DNA of 63,628 nt from Laspinema olomoucense D3b (lineage in GTDB: Bacteria > Cyanobacteriota > Cyanobacteriia > Cyanobacteriales > Laspinemataceae), in assembly GCF_025370785.1 (NCBI RefSeq), contig NZ_JAMXFA010000038.1:1-63628 (forward strand), written 5' to 3'. How positions within the stretch are numbered: position 1 is the stretch's first letter; each line of letters starts with the position of its first letter. Below are positions 1 through 8,359 of the stretch, piece after piece. A program made the position numbers and the translations under genes. The notes under the pieces were generated by a model. That model saw nothing but the letters and a program-made list of their open reading frames with translations. It did no database searches and was not told the origin of the DNA.

Positions 1-156
1 GGGGAGGATGGGGAGGATGGGGAGGATGGGGAGGATGGGGAGGATGGGGAGGATGGGGAGGATGGGGAGGATGGGGGCGATGGGGAGGATGGGGGAGATG
101 GGGAGGATGGGGGAGATGGGGAGGATGGGGAGGATGGGGAGGATGGGGAGGATGGC
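1..156. repeat. G-rich tandem decamer repeat
   Basis: About fifteen head-to-tail copies of a 10-bp unit, GGGGAGGATG, with a few variants (GGGGGCGATG, GGGGGAGATG), fill the first 156 bases and run off the window edge. One strand is almost pure purine with G-runs of four or five every ten bases, so it could form G-quadruplex or triplex DNA. The 10-bp period keeps no reading frame, so it is not coding. The same unit recurs in the aar-accA gap near 12 kb. Confidence 0.9.
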
Positions 157-250
157 AGTCTACCCCTGAAATCCTTAATATTTTCTCTATTCGCAGTCAC
201 TCAAAATTGTGATTAAATCCAACCAGAGCTGTAGCGAAGACTCAGGAAAC

Positions 251-299
251 AAATTTTGTATCAATTGATACAAAATTTCCCCAAGTCAATCCCTAGGAT
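251..299 (+). promoter_or_regulatory. NtcA-activated promoter of glnA
   Basis: A perfect NtcA consensus, GTA-N8-TAC with TCAATTGA as spacer, lies at 258-271 inside a larger palindrome (251-278). Exactly 22 bases after the TAC comes TAGGAT (294-299), a good -10 box. This is the standard class-II NtcA architecture, in which the activator site replaces the -35 box. NtcA with 2-oxoglutarate would switch glnA on under nitrogen limitation. The transcript would start near 306 and carry a leader of about 380 bases. Confidence 0.88.
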
Positions 300-685
300 G
301 ATTCAGGGATAACGCAACTGAATCTTGGAGCCTGACGAGCGATGGTGCTGTGCACCGGCTGACGTGCTGATGCACAAGCTGTTGCGATCGCCAACGCCAT
401 AAAGCAACAGAGGGATGCGCTACCAACTCAAGCAACAGAGGGGAATAATCATTGACCCTGCATTGTTCATGGCGATCGGCACCGACTTCGCCATCGAAAT
501 AGACCGATTGATCTGAATCCTTGAAGTTCGCGGGCGCAGACGAATGCCTCTCTTCCCAAACCTAACCCGGAAAGAGATCCGGCTAGATCTAGGTTCGTAC
601 CCAAACCGCTTTGACCTCCTGCCCCTTGTAAGCACGCTCGTTCCCTGACGTCGATTGACACTAACCTAGAACAGAGGAGATATTA
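300..685 (+). other. Long 5' leader of glnA
   Basis: About 380 bases between the predicted transcription start and the glnA ATG with no supported gene. It holds two near-identical AAGCAACAGAGGG segments (near 403 and 429) and several GC-rich stretches able to fold. The conserved core of the cyanobacterial glutamine (glnA) riboswitch was looked for and not found. A good Shine-Dalgarno, AGAGGAGA, lies about 8 bases before the ATG at 686. Confidence 0.5.
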
Positions 686-2107
686 ATGTTCCAGACTCCA
701 CAAGAAGTTTTAAATTATATCCGCGAGCAAGACATCAAGATCATCGATCTCAAGTTCATCGATACGCCAGGAATCTGGCAGCACTGCTCGTTCTATCGCG
801 ATCTGATTGACGAAAGTGCTTTCGATGAAGGCGTCGCTTTCGATGGTTCCAGCATCCGGGGTTGGAAAGCCATCAATGAATCAGATATGTCGATGGTCCC
901 CGACCCCACAACGGCCTGGATCGACCCCTTCATGGCTGAGAAAACTCTCAGCATGATTTGCAGCATCAAGGAACCCCGCACCGGCGAATGGTACAGCCGC
1001 GACCCCCGCACCATCGCTCAAAAATCCTTGGACTATCTGATTGCCACCGGGTTGGGCGATATGGCCTTTATCGGCCCTGAAGCTGAATTCTTCGTGTTTG
1101 ATGATGTGCGCTTCGATCAAACTGAAAACACTGGCTATTACTACGTCGATTCCGTCGAAGGACGCTGGAACTCTGGTAAGCAAGAACCCGGTGGCAACCT
1201 CGGCTATAAACCCCGTTACAAGGAAGGGTATTTCCCCGTTGCACCAACGGATACTCTCCAAGATATGCGGACCGAAATGCTGCTGACGATGGCGGATTGC
1301 GGTGTTCCCATTGAAAAGCATCACCATGAAGTCGCCACGGGTGGACAAAATGAACTGGGGATTCGCTTTGCTCCCTTAGTCCAAGCGGCTGACTATTTGA
1401 TGACCTACAAGTATGTCATCAAAAACGTTGCCAAGAAATATGGCAAGACCGTTACGTTCATGCCGAAGCCTTTGTTTAACGATAATGGCTCGGGGATGCA
1501 CACCCACCAGTCCATCTGGCAAAATGGTCAACCCACTTTCGCTGGGAATGAGTATGCGAATTTGAGCAAGAGTGCACTGCATTACATTGGCGGTTTGCTC
1601 AAGCACGCACCGGCTTTGTTAGCCATTACGAACCCCACCACTAACTCTTATAAGCGGTTGGTTCCTGGTTTTGAAGCCCCGGTGAACTTGGCTTATTCCC
1701 AAGGTAACCGTTCTGCCTCCATCCGGATTCCCCTTTCTGGACCGAATCCGAAGGCGAAACGCATGGAGTTCCGTTGTCCCGATGCCACCTGTAATCCTTA
1801 TTTGGCATTTGCGGCGATGCTCTGCGCTGGCATTGATGGGATTAAGAATCAAATTGATCCCGGTGATCCTTTAGATGTGGATATCTATGACCTCAGTCCT
1901 GAAGAGTTGGCGAAGGTCCCCTCTACTCCAGGGTCTCTGTTGGATGCACTGAAGGCTTTGGAAGCGGATCACGAGTTCCTGACGGCTGGCGGTGTGTTTA
2001 CGGAAGATTTCATCACTAGCTGGATTGAGTACAAACTTGACAATGAAGTGAACCCGATGCGTCTGCGTCCTCACCCTTATGAGTTTGCGCTCTACTACGA
2101 TTGTTAA
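686..2107 (+). CDS. glnA: Type I glutamine synthetase
   Basis: This enzyme makes glutamine from glutamate, ammonia and ATP, the entry step of nitrogen assimilation with GOGAT, in the cytoplasm. The 473 residues match the length of dodecameric GS-I. Visible motifs are the metal-site GPEAEFFVF (about residue 130), the ATP-site GSGMHTHQS (about 268) and [10 protein letters not shown] (about 340). The tyrosine in DIYDLSPEE (about 400) matches the enterobacterial adenylylation site, but cyanobacteria instead control GS with small inactivating factors (family knowledge). No gif gene is visible here. The ATG follows a strong AGAGGAGA. The gene stands alone between an NtcA promoter and a rho-independent terminator. 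Confidence 0.98.
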   Translation: MFQTPQEVLNYIREQDIKIIDLKFIDTPGIWQHCSFYRDLIDESAFDEGVAFDGSSIRGWKAINESDMSMVPDPTTAWIDPFMAEKTLSMICSIKEPRTGEWYSRDPRTIAQKSLDYLIATGLGDMAFIGPEAEFFVFDDVRFDQTENTGYYYVDSVEGRWNSGKQEPGGNLGYKPRYKEGYFPVAPTDTLQDMRTEMLLTMADCGVPIEKHHHEVATGGQNELGIRFAPLVQAADYLMTYKYVIKNVAKKYGKTVTFMPKPLFNDNGSGMHTHQSIWQNGQPTFAGNEYANLSKSALHYIGGLLKHAPALLAITNPTTNSYKRLVPGFEAPVNLAYSQGNRSASIRIPLSGPNPKAKRMEFRCPDATCNPYLAFAAMLCAGIDGIKNQIDPGDPLDVDIYDLSPEELAKVPSTPGSLLDALKALEADHEFLTAGGVFTEDFITSWIEYKLDNEVNPMRLRPHPYEFALYYDC

Positions 2108-2145
2108 TCCCTTGGGTCAGATACCCTTTAGGAATTAATTAACTA

Positions 2146-2174
2146 GGGGCCATCCTAAGCGGGTGGCCCTTTTT
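2146..2174 (+). terminator. Rho-independent terminator of glnA
   Basis: GGGCCA and TGGCCC pair around an 11-base loop and are followed directly by five T residues, about 40 bases after the glnA stop. Confidence 0.85.
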
Positions 2175-2266
2175 CGTGAATTCACTGAAAACAAGCGGGT
2201 TAACTGAGGTTTTCGTTACAATTATTTATATAACAACATCATCGATCGCATTGATTTAGCCCTACC

Positions 2267-3334
2267 ATGACGGATCATCTCACTAAAGTAGCCTACAAAA
2301 CGGTTCAAAACAGCAAAACCTATTTTAGTCTGGCTCATAAATCCATCAGCACCCAGTTACTTAAAACCTTTGCACCTACCCGCGAATCTAAGACGAATCC
2401 TATCTCTCCCAAGCTTTTAATGCTGATTCGGGAACGACTCGATCGCCTGATTGAAACGGACTGGAAGGATGCAGAATCCGGTGTCTATCCGACGGATCTG
2501 CTTTTTGATCATCCCTGGGAAGATTTTTTGCGGCACTATCCGTTACTGTGTTTGGATATGCCCCAGGTCTGGATGCGATCGCAACAACACAAGCATCAGG
2601 AATTTGCCTCGGATATCGATACCACCAGCTATCCTGCCTACTACCTGCAAAACTTCCATCACCAAACCGATGGGTATTTAAGTGAAAATTCTGCGAACTT
2701 ATATGATTTACAGGTAGAACTATTATTTAATGGATCTGCCGATGCCATGCGTCGCCGAATTTTAGCACCCTTAAAGCGATCGCTGAACAGTTGGAGTGGC
2801 CTTCCTCAAAATCAAGTCCGCATTTTAGATGTGGCCTGTGGCACTGGGCGCACCCTGAAATTCCTCCGAGGAATGCTCCCGAAAGCCTCGCTTTTTGGCA
2901 TTGATTTATCCCCGGCTTATTTGCGAAAAGCTAATGAAATCCTGTCGCAAATTCCAGGGGAATTACCTCAACTCTCTCAGGCGAATGCAGAAGAAATGCC
3001 CTATCGGGATAATTATTTTCATGGGGTGACGAGCGTTTTCCTGTTTCATGAACTTCCGGCTAACACTCGACAAACTGTGATTAATGAATGTTTTCGCGTG
3101 CTGCAACCGGGGGGGAGTTTAACCCTTTGTGATTCAATTCAAGTGAGTGATTCTCCTGAATTGAAGGAGGTTATGGAGAACTTTCCTCAGATTTTTCATG
3201 AACCCTATTACCGGCATTATATCCAGGATGATTTAGTCCATCGGTTAGAAACAGCCGGGTTCACAGATATTCAAACCGAAACCCATTTCATGAGTAAATA
3301 TTGGACCGCCCGGAAGCCTCACTTGAGTGAATAG
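2267..3334 (+). CDS. Class I SAM-dependent methyltransferase
   Basis: The C-terminal half is a Rossmann methyltransferase domain of the UbiE/Methyltransf_11 type. Motif I is ILDVACGTGRTLKFLR (about residue 186), followed by an acidic strand end (FGIDLSPAYL), the motif-II-like ANAEEMPYRDNYF, and LQPGGSLTLCDS as the post-motif. The first 170 residues form a conserved-looking extension rich in aromatic residues that resembles no domain I know. Substrate unknown. It sits alone between the glnA terminator and a strong terminator of its own, so it is probably monocistronic. Confidence 0.82.
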   Translation: MTDHLTKVAYKTVQNSKTYFSLAHKSISTQLLKTFAPTRESKTNPISPKLLMLIRERLDRLIETDWKDAESGVYPTDLLFDHPWEDFLRHYPLLCLDMPQVWMRSQQHKHQEFASDIDTTSYPAYYLQNFHHQTDGYLSENSANLYDLQVELLFNGSADAMRRRILAPLKRSLNSWSGLPQNQVRILDVACGTGRTLKFLRGMLPKASLFGIDLSPAYLRKANEILSQIPGELPQLSQANAEEMPYRDNYFHGVTSVFLFHELPANTRQTVINECFRVLQPGGSLTLCDSIQVSDSPELKEVMENFPQIFHEPYYRHYIQDDLVHRLETAGFTDIQTETHFMSKYWTARKPHLSE

Positions 3335-3347
3335 ATGGGGCGACTTT

Positions 3348-3390
3348 AACGGGGCGATCGCGTTCTGTAGAGGAGGCGATCGCCCCGTTT
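3348..3390 (+). terminator. Terminator with HIP1-containing stem
   Basis: AACGGGGCGATCGC and GCGATCGCCCCGTT form a 14-bp perfect stem with a 14-base loop, ending in TTT. It lies just after the methyltransferase stop. The stem is built from two HIP1 octamers. Confidence 0.75.
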
Positions 3391-3424
3391 CAATCCCTGG
3401 CAACCCTAACTCATCCTTGAAAAT

Positions 3425-3457
3425 ATAGAAGCCAGCATTTTTGATGCTTCTATTTTG
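3425..3457 (+). repeat. Hairpin AGAAGC/GCTTCT
   Basis: ATAGAAGC and GCTTCTAT pair across a 13-base AT-rich loop and are followed by TTTG. It may be a second terminator or an interspersed repeat: the left arm TAGAAGCCAGCA recurs near 36351, upstream of the pilQ 3' end. Confidence 0.5.
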
Positions 3458-3600
3458 AAGGGGTAGCGGCTCAACTGGCGTTATGAGAATTATCCAGGCA
3501 ACCGTAATATATCAATCCTTCGAGAGTAGACAGAAACGGCATGGATACGCTATACAAGGTTTAAGAAAAACCCAAACGATGCACCAGTAGGAACCTGATA

Positions 3601-4077
3601 ATGACAACCGACTTAGAAACCCAATGCACTCCGATCCCTTCCACGGAAGAGTTATTAGAGGAGTCTTTAGAGACTACCCTCGTAGAGGAACTTGAAACCG
3701 TCATTGGCAGTTTGGCTCAGGACCAAAAGGTGATGTTCGCACTCAACGAATCGGGTCATCTTTGGAAATTCAAATACGGCAGCGTTGAAGTGTTCGTACA
3801 ACTGACTGGAACCAGTGATGAGGATACCTTAACGGTTTGGTCCTTCGTCCTCCAACTTCCCGCGAAGAACGAACCGGAGTTAATGCGGAAGTTATTGGAA
3901 ATGAACTGGTTGACCACTTATGAAGCCCACTTTGGCATTGTGGACGAACGAGTCACGGTCCTCTGTAGCCGCACCGTCATGGATCTCAATCCCAGCGAAA
4001 TTTCGCGGTGTGTCACCATCGTAGCGGCGATCGCTGATGAAAATGATGAAAAACTGCTGGCGGAACACGGACAATAG
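3601..4077 (+). CDS. YbjN domain-containing protein
   Basis: A 158-residue acidic protein of the YbjN / type III secretion chaperone-like fold that is common in cyanobacteria. The first 35 residues are Glu/Thr-rich and probably disordered. The core runs from LWKFKYGSVEVFVQL through LRKLLEMNWLTTYEAHFGIVDERVTVLCSR to the C-terminal DENDEKL helix. No catalytic motif and no signal peptide are seen. YbjN-fold proteins bind peptides or regulators; the role of this one is unknown. It is probably a single-gene unit: the next gene is convergent beyond a long inverted repeat. Confidence 0.75.
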   Translation: MTTDLETQCTPIPSTEELLEESLETTLVEELETVIGSLAQDQKVMFALNESGHLWKFKYGSVEVFVQLTGTSDEDTLTVWSFVLQLPAKNEPELMRKLLEMNWLTTYEAHFGIVDERVTVLCSRTVMDLNPSEISRCVTIVAAIADENDEKLLAEHGQ

Positions 4078-4093
4078 GTGAAGAAGGAGGAAG

Positions 4094-4181
4094 GTCTTAT
4101 GTCATTGGTCATTTGTCGTTTGTGGTTTGTTTGTCCAGAGTCTTCCAAAATCCAAAGGACAAATGACCAATGACATAAGAC
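4094..4181. repeat. 24-bp perfect inverted repeat
   Basis: GTCTTATGTCATTGGTCATT plus TGTC (4094-4117) is exactly complementary to 4158-4181, with a 40-base loop. The arms are built from ATTTGTC/CATTGGTC heptamers, the class of short heptameric repeats abundant in filamentous cyanobacteria. It lies between two convergent genes and could terminate transcription in both directions. Confidence 0.85.
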
Positions 4182-4203
4182 CCCTGACCCTCCCTTGTAT
4201 GAA

Positions 4204-4608
4204 TTACCAAATCGTCTGAATCGTCCTTAATGCCTGAATTTTCCGGTCACGGGTGATTAAGGGAAGATTTAAAGATAAAGCAGTGGCCGCAATAATCCGG
4301 TCTGGCATATCTGGCACGACATCTCGGGAAATCTGTCTTAAAGTTCGTGCCGTGATTAAATCCAGAGAAGCTACGGCTAAACCTGTTCCCGGATCGGATA
4401 GAGCATTAATCAATTGCCCAAATGCCTCCTCGGGTAAGCGATACCTTTCTACTAGATAGCTTACTTCTACCACAGAAATTGCAGACACATAAATTGGATA
4501 CCCTTCGCCTAATGCCTTATCCAAAGCATTTATGGCTGATGGGGATAATAGAGCATTTTCACGCAAATACCAGATAATTGTATGAGTGTCGGCTACAACG
4601 GCTGTCAT
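4204..4608 (-). CDS. PIN-domain toxin, VapC type
   Basis: A small PIN-fold ribonuclease, expected to cleave RNA when its antitoxin is degraded. The acidic active-site residues are visible: VADTHTIIWYL near the N-terminus, the Glu of SVVEVSYL, DRIIAATAL and LITRDRKI near the C-terminus. I start it at the internal ATG (MTAVVADTHT) because that ATG overlaps the antitoxin stop as TAATG, the usual coupling of vapBC pairs. A start ten codons upstream is possible but would overlap the antitoxin further. About 134 residues, normal for VapC. Confidence 0.88.
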   Translation of the reverse strand: MTAVVADTHTIIWYLRENALLSPSAINALDKALGEGYPIYVSAISVVEVSYLVERYRLPEEAFGQLINALSDPGTGLAVASLDLITARTLRQISRDVVPDMPDRIIAATALSLNLPLITRDRKIQALRTIQTIW

Positions 4609-4832
4609 TAAATATCCTCTCTTGGAAAATTTCCCCACATTTCTTTTCGGGCTTGGGCAATGTCTTCTTCGGTAATATCAACTTTTAAATCAGCCCACAA
4701 TCCTTTAACGCTCTTTAACGGTTGTTTAGGCGGGTTCTTTTGATGAAGAAATTCGGCAAAATCTAATACTTCTTGCTGCTTGTCAGGGGTTAATGTCCGA
4801 AACTTTTCTAAAACGGCCTGTTCTAAGTTCAT
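4608..4832 (-). CDS. DUF2281-type antitoxin (VapB-like)
   Basis: A 74-residue partner of the PIN toxin. The N-terminal segment (LEQAVLEKFRTLTPDKQQEV followed by LDFAEFLHQK) is the DUF2281 signature, repeated almost word for word in the antitoxin at 56502. The C-terminal part (DITEEDIAQARKEMWGNF) is the kind of tail that wraps the toxin. Its stop codon shares one base with the toxin start. DNA-binding autoregulation is expected from the family and not seen directly. Confidence 0.85.
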   Translation of the reverse strand: MNLEQAVLEKFRTLTPDKQQEVLDFAEFLHQKNPPKQPLKSVKGLWADLKVDITEEDIAQARKEMWGNFPREDI

Positions 4833-5099
4833 GGGTTCAGTTGCTCCTCAATCCTGATCGGATAATTTTGACTCTTTGCTTAAATTAGTGTAACAAATGT
4901 TCCTTCCTCTGTTCCACTACCCATTCAAGGGGTTTCGGGGAGTTGTTCGCTTCAACAACAATAAGCCGTTAACCTTCACTCTGGAAGGAGTTGGATAAAG
5001 GGAGGTAAGATGTCCATGTTGTCCCAACGATCATGAGCCGGAACTCTCCCCTTTGTCTGTAGGCTCCTACCCTATCTTTGCACCCTTCACTCTTTACTA

Positions 5100-5912
5100 A
5101 TGCACAGTCCCCTTTGGCGGTTGATTCCACCGATTCAGGTGAGCGGTTCCATGCAGATGGCAATCGATTTATGGTTACTAGATCAGTATGTTTCGGGAAA
5201 TTATCCCCCGGTGTTGCGATTTTATACCTGGGACCCTGTGGCGATTTCTCTGGGTTACCATCAACGACGCTGGCCCCAACGGTGGGAGAATTTAATGTGG
5301 CAGGGAATGCCGATTGAGTTGGTCCGGCGTCCGACTGGGGGTCGGGCGGTGCTGCATCAAGGGGATTTGACTTATATGGTGGTGATGTCGGATCCGGATG
5401 CCGGGGGAGTAACAGGCTCGAAACGCTCTCCTGTGCCGGGATATGAGGCGATTTGTGAGTTTTTAATCGCGGGTTGGCGCAGTTTGGGGGTGCAGTTACA
5501 GTATGGTCGGGCGGGACGGGGATACCGTCAAACGGCGAATTGTTTTGCGACGGCAACGGGTGCGGATTTGGTGTTGCCTTCGGGGGAGAAGTTTATTGGC
5601 AGTGCTCAACTCCGGCGTAATGGGGCGGTTTTGCAGCAGGGTTCGATGCAGTTAAATCCCTCGCCGGAGATGTTTGCTGAGGTTTTTGGGACGGAAGGAC
5701 GGTTACATTCGGGGTTGCCGGTTCTGTCTTTGCCGTTGGAGGTGCTCCGGGAACGGGCGATCGCCTCTTTGGTGGAATCTGCTGCCAGTTGTTTCGGGGT
5801 GCAGTTGATTGTTCAACCTCTTTCTGAAGGTGAATGGGAGGAAATCAACTGCTTGAAACACTCTAATCCGGTCTGTGGGGAAGAATTAAAGGAGGGTTAT
5901 GAGGGGGGTTAA
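5100..5912 (+). CDS. Lipoyl/octanoyl transferase family protein (LplA/LipM-like)
   Basis: A member of the biotin/lipoyl protein ligase fold that loads lipoyl or octanoyl groups onto the E2 and GcvH domains of 2-oxoacid dehydrogenases and the glycine cleavage system. RRPTGGRAVLH (about residue 75) is the hallmark substrate-binding loop, and GEKFIGSAQLRRNG (about 162) holds the conserved lysine. A cysteine in TANCFATATGADL (about 147) matches the position of the acyl-accepting Cys of LipM octanoyltransferases, so ligase and transferase activities cannot be separated from sequence. 270 residues. The start is uncertain: no clear Shine-Dalgarno precedes 5100, and an internal ATG exists at about 5154. 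Confidence 0.82.
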   Translation: MHSPLWRLIPPIQVSGSMQMAIDLWLLDQYVSGNYPPVLRFYTWDPVAISLGYHQRRWPQRWENLMWQGMPIELVRRPTGGRAVLHQGDLTYMVVMSDPDAGGVTGSKRSPVPGYEAICEFLIAGWRSLGVQLQYGRAGRGYRQTANCFATATGADLVLPSGEKFIGSAQLRRNGAVLQQGSMQLNPSPEMFAEVFGTEGRLHSGLPVLSLPLEVLRERAIASLVESAASCFGVQLIVQPLSEGEWEEINCLKHSNPVCGEELKEGYEGG

Positions 5913-5979
5913 CGACTAAATTCGTGACTACAAACATCGGATGAATGAGTTAAGTCTTAAGTTTGAATAGTGGAGTGGC

Positions 5980-7218
5980 TCACTTTTTGAGATGGCGTAC
6001 CTCTTTTTCTGTAAAGGAGTTGGCGGTTGCTTTGGCGATCGCAGCAATCCCAAATCCTGCGGGATAACTTCCCTCTTCTTTAATCTGCTGAATTTGTTCG
6101 CGCTGGATTGGCAGATTCAATTTTTTCCCCACGGTTGCTACAATATCGCCGCGATCGATAATTCCGGAGACGGCACCGGCTGGGGAAAGCACGGTAATAT
6201 ACGGTAAATTGTCAATTTCCATCCGATTAATGACCTCGACCAAGGTGCTATTTTCCTGAACGGTAATAATCTCAGACAGGGGATGTACAATTTCTAACAA
6301 GGTTTGAGTTTGCCACTGACTCCGTTCGATTGAGCGTAAATCTTCTAGGGAAATCATGCCTCGATAACGGCCATCAGAGGCGGCAAAATAGGCGGCGTAA
6401 CGCTGCTCTGTTTGCAGGTAGTCTGCGGCAAATTCATTTAAGGTCATTTTGGCATCAACGACCCGGAAGTGACGACTCATGGCATCTTGAGCTTGGAGTT
6501 GGAGTAGAGCCTGTTGTAAGGTAGCGAGGCGATCGTAGGCGTTGGCGTTGCGGACGGCAAACCAGCCCAGTAAGGCCATCCAAATGCCCCCTAAGCCATT
6601 GGCGAGTAACAAGATGGACAGTCCCAGGGCGATCGCCGTAAAACCGAGGGTTTTTCCCGCCTGGGCTGCCCAATGTACAGCTTGAAAGCGGTTCCCACTG
6701 ATTTTCCAGATGATCGCTTTTAAAATTTGCCCACCATCAAGGGGGAGTCCGGGAAGCAGGTTAAATAATGCCAACAGGAGGTTAATGCCGGATAAATCCC
6801 GGGCGACGACGGCAACGGGTGAGGTCCCGGGTACGAGTCCGGCAATGACTCCGAGGAGGGCAAATAAGGTAAAACTCACGGCAGGTCCGGCGATCGCCAC
6901 TTGAAAGGCTTCTTCTGGAGTCTTGGATTCCTGTTCGATGGCAGCTACACCGCCAAAAATAAACAGGGTAATCGAGTTGACCTTGATTCCTTGAGATTGA
7001 GCCACTAAACTGTGACCCAGTTCATGGAGTAATACAGAAGCAAACAATAAAAGGGCTAATCCTAACCCGGTTATCCAGGCGATCGCTGGCTCCCATTGTT
7101 GTTGTTCTGAATACTGCCCCGCATTTAATACCGTGACTAAAGAGAGGATAATCAACCATGAATAATCTATATAAAGCGGAATGCCAAATACCATCCCAAC
7201 TCGCCAACCCGGTTGCAT
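5980..7218 (-). CDS. Site-2 protease family protein with CBS domains
   Basis: An intramembrane zinc metalloprotease of family M50B. HELGHSLVAQ (about residue 65) supplies the zinc ligands and catalytic Glu, and LPGLPLDGGQ (about 155) supplies the third ligand, between about six hydrophobic segments. From about residue 245 a tandem CBS pair follows (DAMSRHFRVVDAKMTLNEF ... GIIDRGDIVATV), the Rip3-like architecture in which CBS domains sense adenine nucleotides. The protein would cut membrane-bound regulators such as anti-sigma factors; its substrate is unknown. It is convergent with the lipoyl transferase gene and has a 720-base upstream gap. Confidence 0.9.
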   Translation of the reverse strand: MQPGWRVGMVFGIPLYIDYSWLIILSLVTVLNAGQYSEQQQWEPAIAWITGLGLALLLFASVLLHELGHSLVAQSQGIKVNSITLFIFGGVAAIEQESKTPEEAFQVAIAGPAVSFTLFALLGVIAGLVPGTSPVAVVARDLSGINLLLALFNLLPGLPLDGGQILKAIIWKISGNRFQAVHWAAQAGKTLGFTAIALGLSILLLANGLGGIWMALLGWFAVRNANAYDRLATLQQALLQLQAQDAMSRHFRVVDAKMTLNEFAADYLQTEQRYAAYFAASDGRYRGMISLEDLRSIERSQWQTQTLLEIVHPLSEIITVQENSTLVEVINRMEIDNLPYITVLSPAGAVSGIIDRGDIVATVGKKLNLPIQREQIQQIKEEGSYPAGFGIAAIAKATANSFTEKEVRHLKK

Positions 7219-7634
7219 AAAATTTTCCTTAATTTTTAGTGATGTGGTTTGCCTTGCTCGGGCACATCGCGATCGAGCTAATCGGAGAATTCCATCCAGC
7301 TTTCTTCTATTCTACTAATTTTCAGGGCGCAACTGACGGGGAGGACGGGGTTACTGTGGAGCGGTTGCAGGGGAGAAGCTGGGAAAAAATCTAGGGCGCG
7401 ATTCTTTTCTAATTTTTTGGAAAAGTATAGGTCAGTTTTTAGGGAGATGAACGATAATTTTTTTTAAGGAAAGCAGAAGCAATCCCAGAGTAGTTATTTC
7501 CTGGAGTTCCAGGGATGTTAGGGCGGTGGATTGCAGAGGAATGGAACCCTGGGGTTCCCCTAACCACTTTTCAGTTGTATTCGATGAAGCTTGCTATAGG
7601 TTTGTCTAAATCATGATGGCCATAAAATTCATCC

Positions 7635-7685
7635 GGGGGAGCATATTGCTCTCTTATCGGAGTACGGGGCACAGGCTGCTCCCCC
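7635..7685. repeat. GC-rich hairpin
   Basis: GGGGGAGCA (7635-7643) and TGCTCCCCC (7677-7685) form a perfect 9-bp stem enclosing about 33 bases that can fold further. There is no T-tract, so it could be a structured RNA element as easily as a terminator. Confidence 0.5.
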
Positions 7686-7833
7686 TCCTTTGCCGAATTA
7701 GAATTGTCCAATTCCTACAGGAGGCGCTATAAATACTGAACTTCTGTCGGTGCGATCGCCTCAATCTGTATCCGAAAAACAAGAAGGACGCCCTAGGACT
7801 GGGTACAGGTTTAGATCAAAAGGATGCGGATTG

Positions 7834-7873
7834 CCCCAGTGCCAATCAGGCGATCGCCTGGTTCACACTGGGG
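7834..7873 (-). terminator. Hairpin downstream of psaK
   Basis: CCCCAGTG (7834-7841) pairs with CACTGGGG (7866-7873). The enclosed AGGCGATCGCCT is itself a 12-bp palindrome, giving one long stacked stem. It lies 65 bases beyond the psaK stop and could end that transcript, although no T-run follows. Confidence 0.5.
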
Positions 7874-7939
7874 CCCTCTCTGAATTTGAGGCACTTCTGG
7901 GCTGCACTGAGTCATCCCAGTTTTACGCATCAATGTTCC

Positions 7940-8215
7940 CTACAGAACTCCGGCATTGCTTAACCCTAAGATTAATCCGGTCCCTATAATGTGACCGAAA
8001 CTGAGGGTAGCCAGCAGTTCAGGAAAACCAAATTTCTTGAGGAGGGGAGGAGTTCCCACGGGCAAACCTGGCCCTTTGCCTGGATTCTGGATGGCTCGGT
8101 AGCCAATGATGATGGCAAATAGATTAGCCAGGATCATCACCAGTCCAACCGATGGAGACCAGTTTGAGGTGGTTGATGCGTTCGTGCCAACTGCGAGTAA
8201 GGTTGTGTAAAGCAA
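7940..8215 (-). CDS. psaK: Photosystem I reaction centre subunit PsaK
   Basis: A small thylakoid membrane subunit at the edge of photosystem I, binding antenna chlorophyll and helping couple phycobilisomes. Two membrane helices are visible (SVGLVMILANLFAIIIG and the C-terminal FGHIIGTGLILGLSNAGVL, the strongly conserved PsaK ending). I place the start at a TTG at 8215, not the upstream ATG at 8248, because AAAGGAG lies 8 bases before the TTG and the resulting N-terminus (LYTTLLAV...) matches the short presequence of PsaK. That gives 91 residues. It is divergent from trpF across a candidate HLR1 site. Confidence 0.9.
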   Translation of the reverse strand: MLYTTLLAVGTNASTTSNWSPSVGLVMILANLFAIIIGYRAIQNPGKGPGLPVGTPPLLKKFGFPELLATLSFGHIIGTGLILGLSNAGVL

Positions 8216-8300
8216 GTTTGTATCTCCTTTGTGGATAAATGACTTCAATGACTGGAATTATAAGAATTTATCGGCAAAAAAGAAAATTTTGTATTAATCC

Positions 8301-8318
8301 TTTACAAAAGCTTACACT
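8301..8318. promoter_or_regulatory. Candidate HLR1 (RpaB) site
   Basis: TTTACAAA-AG-CTTACACT closely follows the high-light regulatory element: two (T/G)TTACA(A/T)(A/T) half-sites with a two-base gap. RpaB binds such sites and controls photosystem I genes with light intensity (established for other psa genes). It lies about 85 bases upstream of the psaK TTG. The second half-site deviates at its first base and at one of the last two. Confidence 0.55.
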
Positions 8319-8359
8319 TTTGAAACAAATTGTAATAATTTGCAGGAGAAGAATCTGGG

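Larger units (their letters stand above)
7219..7939. other. Intergenic gap between protease gene and psaK
   Basis: No gene is supported in these 720 bases. They hold the protease promoter region and two strong hairpins, listed separately (7635-7685 and 7834-7873). A 39-codon frame at 7613-7732 exists but lacks a ribosome binding site and overlaps the first hairpin. Confidence 0.5.

Noticed and set aside
1-156. CRISPR array
   Set aside because: The repeat unit is 10 bp and contiguous, with no spacers.
300-685. Glutamine (glnA) riboswitch in the glnA leader
   Set aside because: The conserved core of the cyanobacterial glutamine aptamer is not visible; only generic stems are seen.
881-1348. 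155-codon minus-strand frame inside glnA
   Set aside because: It lies fully within glnA, has no ribosome binding site and no family resemblance; it is a shadow of the strong glnA codon bias.
4969-5556. 195-codon minus-strand frame
   Set aside because: Pro/Ser-rich and overlapping the lipoyl transferase gene, whose motifs are clear on the other strand.
7613-7732. 39-codon frame (ATG ... KFIRGSILLSYR)
   Set aside because: No Shine-Dalgarno, overlaps a GC-rich hairpin, no known relative; left as unproven.
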